IMG/VR virus record: IMGVR_UViG_3300005957_000052
Coordinates: 1-39,804 of that record
Direction: 5' to 3' (one strand)
DNA: 39,804 nt
From: a virus
A program made the position numbers and the translations under genes. Within the stretch, counting starts at the first letter, position 1; each line of letters starts with the position of its first letter. Under the pieces are notes generated by a model. The model did not search any database, had not been told where the DNA came from, and saw only the letters and a program-made list of their open reading frames with translations. Shown piece after piece: positions 38,470 to 39,804 of the stretch.

Positions 38470-39804
38470 TCAGCAGTGCCGCGCCGCGAAGGCGAGTCGC
38501 TCGTCGATGCTCGGGTCGATGTACCCGAGCGTCGTGCGGGCGCTCGTGTGGCGGAGCTGCCGCATCACGTCCTCGAGCGAGACGTCCGGGCGGCGCTCGA
38601 GCCGCGTCGCCCCCGCGTGCCGGAGCTGGTAGGGGCTGAAGCGCGGCACGCCGAGGGCCTCGCACCGGGCGGCGATGATCTTCGCGTAGCGATCGGGCGC
38701 GTAGTGGGGGAGCGCCCGCCCCGGCCGGCGGCTCCACGGGCGGGGGTCGAAGACGTAGGGGCGGCCGTCGCCCTTGGCCTCGTCGAGCCACGGCCGAAGC
38801 GCCCGCCAGCACCGCGGCCCGAGGAGCACCGGCGTCGGGCGCTCGCCCGCCCGGGCGACCTTGTCGGCCGCGGCGTCGGGGACGTAGACGTGCACGCCGG
38901 GCAGGTCCGCCGGGACGACGAGCTCGGGCCGCATGAGGCACACCTCCGCCGGACGCATAGCCGATCGCTGCTGGAGGGCGATCATCGCCGCGACGGCGAC
39001 GTGCTCGCCTGAGGCCCGCAGGGCCCGCCTGACGCACACGACGCTCCGGCGGTCGGCTGGGGCCCTCACCGCCCCGGCGCGGATCTCGGGGCCGCCTGGA
39101 CGCCCTCGGCGGCCCGCTCGCGACGGGAGGACGTCGTCGGCGGCGCCGGGGACGTGGCCCTCGCTCGCCGCCCAGCGGAGCATGTAGCGGGCGCGACCGA
39201 GGTAGCGGTTGATCGTGCCAGCGGTGTAGCGGCTGACGCGCTCGCCGCGAGGGCGGGCCGGGTCGTCGGGCTTGGTTTGCCCCTCGAGCCGCCGGCGGAA
39301 CGCGGCGAGCTCGCGAGCGCCGACCGCGGCCGCGGGCGTGGCGGCGAGCCCCGGCGTCGCGAGCAGGGCGGCCATCGCCGAGCGGTCCATGGGGTAGGTG
39401 CCCGTCTGCTTCCCGCCCTTGCGGTAGGTGTCCCGCGACCAGTCGAGGAACGCGGCGACGACCGCGGCGAGCGTCGGTCCGTCAGGCGCGGCAGCGGGCG
39501 CCGGGCCGGGGCGGGGCGCCTCCTCGCCCGCTTTGAAGGCGGCGTGCACCGCGTCGTCCCAGACGTAGCCCCTCGCCCGCCAGAGCGAGAGCGCCCGGAT
39601 GTAGTTGTCGAGGGCGTCGGGCGTGCCCTCTCGGCCGAGGTAGATCGCCCATCGCCGGCCGCTCGAGGAGAGGCGGATTCGGGCTTGCGATTCGCCCCGA
39701 ATCAGGAAAGCCTCGGGTCGCGGGAGGGCGCGGAAGGGCGGCGCTGGTCTAGTCGGATGGTCTAGCGACCCCGCGGGATTCGCCGTTCTTCGCGTCTGCC
39801 TCAT
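38470..39804 (-). CDS. int: Tyrosine recombinase (phage integrase)
   Basis: A 444-aa protein on the minus strand; the frame begins at the last base of the window, so a start further out is possible. The N-terminal part has an SAM-like core-binding domain around 108-215 (PTLAAVVAAFLDWSRDTYRK; RYTAGTINRYLGRARYMLRW). The catalytic domain shows the first arginine in QQRSAMRPAEVCLM (about 280-293), then box II as FSPYQLRHAGATRL, where the usual H-x-x-R is Y-x-x-R. It closes with QLRHTSARTTLGYID, carrying the second histidine and the nucleophilic tyrosine. It integrates the phage at an attB that is not in view. No excisionase is recognised. Some environmental integrases share the Y-for-H change, so activity is plausible. 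Confidence 0.9.
   Translation of the reverse strand: MRQTRRTANPAGSLDHPTRPAPPFRALPRPEAFLIRGESQARIRLSSSGRRWAIYLGREGTPDALDNYIRALSLWRARGYVWDDAVHAAFKAGEEAPRPGPAPAAAPDGPTLAAVVAAFLDWSRDTYRKGGKQTGTYPMDRSAMAALLATPGLAATPAAAVGARELAAFRRRLEGQTKPDDPARPRGERVSRYTAGTINRYLGRARYMLRWAASEGHVPGAADDVLPSRAGRRGRPGGPEIRAGAVRAPADRRSVVCVRRALRASGEHVAVAAMIALQQRSAMRPAEVCLMRPELVVPADLPGVHVYVPDAAADKVARAGERPTPVLLGPRCWRALRPWLDEAKGDGRPYVFDPRPWSRRPGRALPHYAPDRYAKIIAARCEALGVPRFSPYQLRHAGATRLERRPDVSLEDVMRQLRHTSARTTLGYIDPSIDERLAFAARHC

Noticed and set aside
1-39804. The window as a closed circular phage genome
   Set aside because: Joining the ends would put two divergent start codons back to back with no promoter space. Trimming to gene boundaries explains the exact edges better, though a continuous read across the junction would be needed to decide.
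1-39804. CRISPR arrays, tRNA genes, rRNA genes, insertion sequences
   Set aside because: I looked for regularly spaced repeats, cloverleaf-like stretches with CCA ends, and transposase motifs with inverted ends, and saw none.

Overview
This window is one strand-biased, very GC-rich, temperate tailed-phage genome, most likely a prophage. It carries a lambda-type siphovirus morphogenesis module, a primase-helicase replication module, and an integrase with a small helix-turn-helix (HTH) gene pair on the opposite strand. The window begins and ends exactly on start codons (position 1 on plus, 39804 on minus), so it looks trimmed to gene boundaries. No attachment sites, tRNA genes or clear host genes are visible. 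The host is inferred to be a high-GC Gram-negative-type bacterium, because one gene encodes a lipoprotein with a classical lipobox. A dockerin-type repeat, DnaA domain IV-like proteins and a CsrA-like protein would fit Planctomycetota, but that assignment is a weak inference.

Layout. 1-3920: early block with two small unknown genes, a CsrA-family RNA-binding protein and a P4-type primase-helicase. 3921-4434: a 0.5 kb gene-free control region with repeated octamers, two dyads, a promoter-like element and a 13-bp palindrome, a plausible origin or switch. 4435-6289: tightly overlapping small genes, including two DnaA domain IV-like proteins in tandem and a sigma-region-4-like HTH protein. 6286-8243: a DNA adenine methylase and an unknown 330-aa protein. 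8240-10305: a dockerin-repeat protein and a membrane/lipoprotein cassette that may act in lysis, split by a strong terminator. 10309-14262: a 1317-aa multidomain protein, probably a receptor-binding or glycan-binding virion protein.

14324-23993: packaging and head genes in lambda order: small terminase, GpA-type large terminase, two small genes, gpW-like joiner, portal, S49 protease with an in-frame nested scaffold, decoration protein, major capsid protein. 24050-37827: connector and tail genes: completion proteins, tail tube, G/GT chaperones joined by a GGGAAAG -1 frameshift site, tape measure, and M-, L-, K- and I/J-like tip proteins. 37824-39804 (minus): 70-aa HTH protein, 101-aa unknown, promoter, tyrosine recombinase.

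Translation is coupled throughout: most adjacent genes overlap by the four bases GTGA, ATGA or TTGA, and GTG starts are common. The most interesting points are the virally encoded CsrA homologue, the DnaA-domain-IV pair beside a repeat-rich control region, the lambda-identical frameshift heptamer in a distant phage, the nested scaffold start, and a membrane/lipoprotein cassette without any recognisable endolysin.
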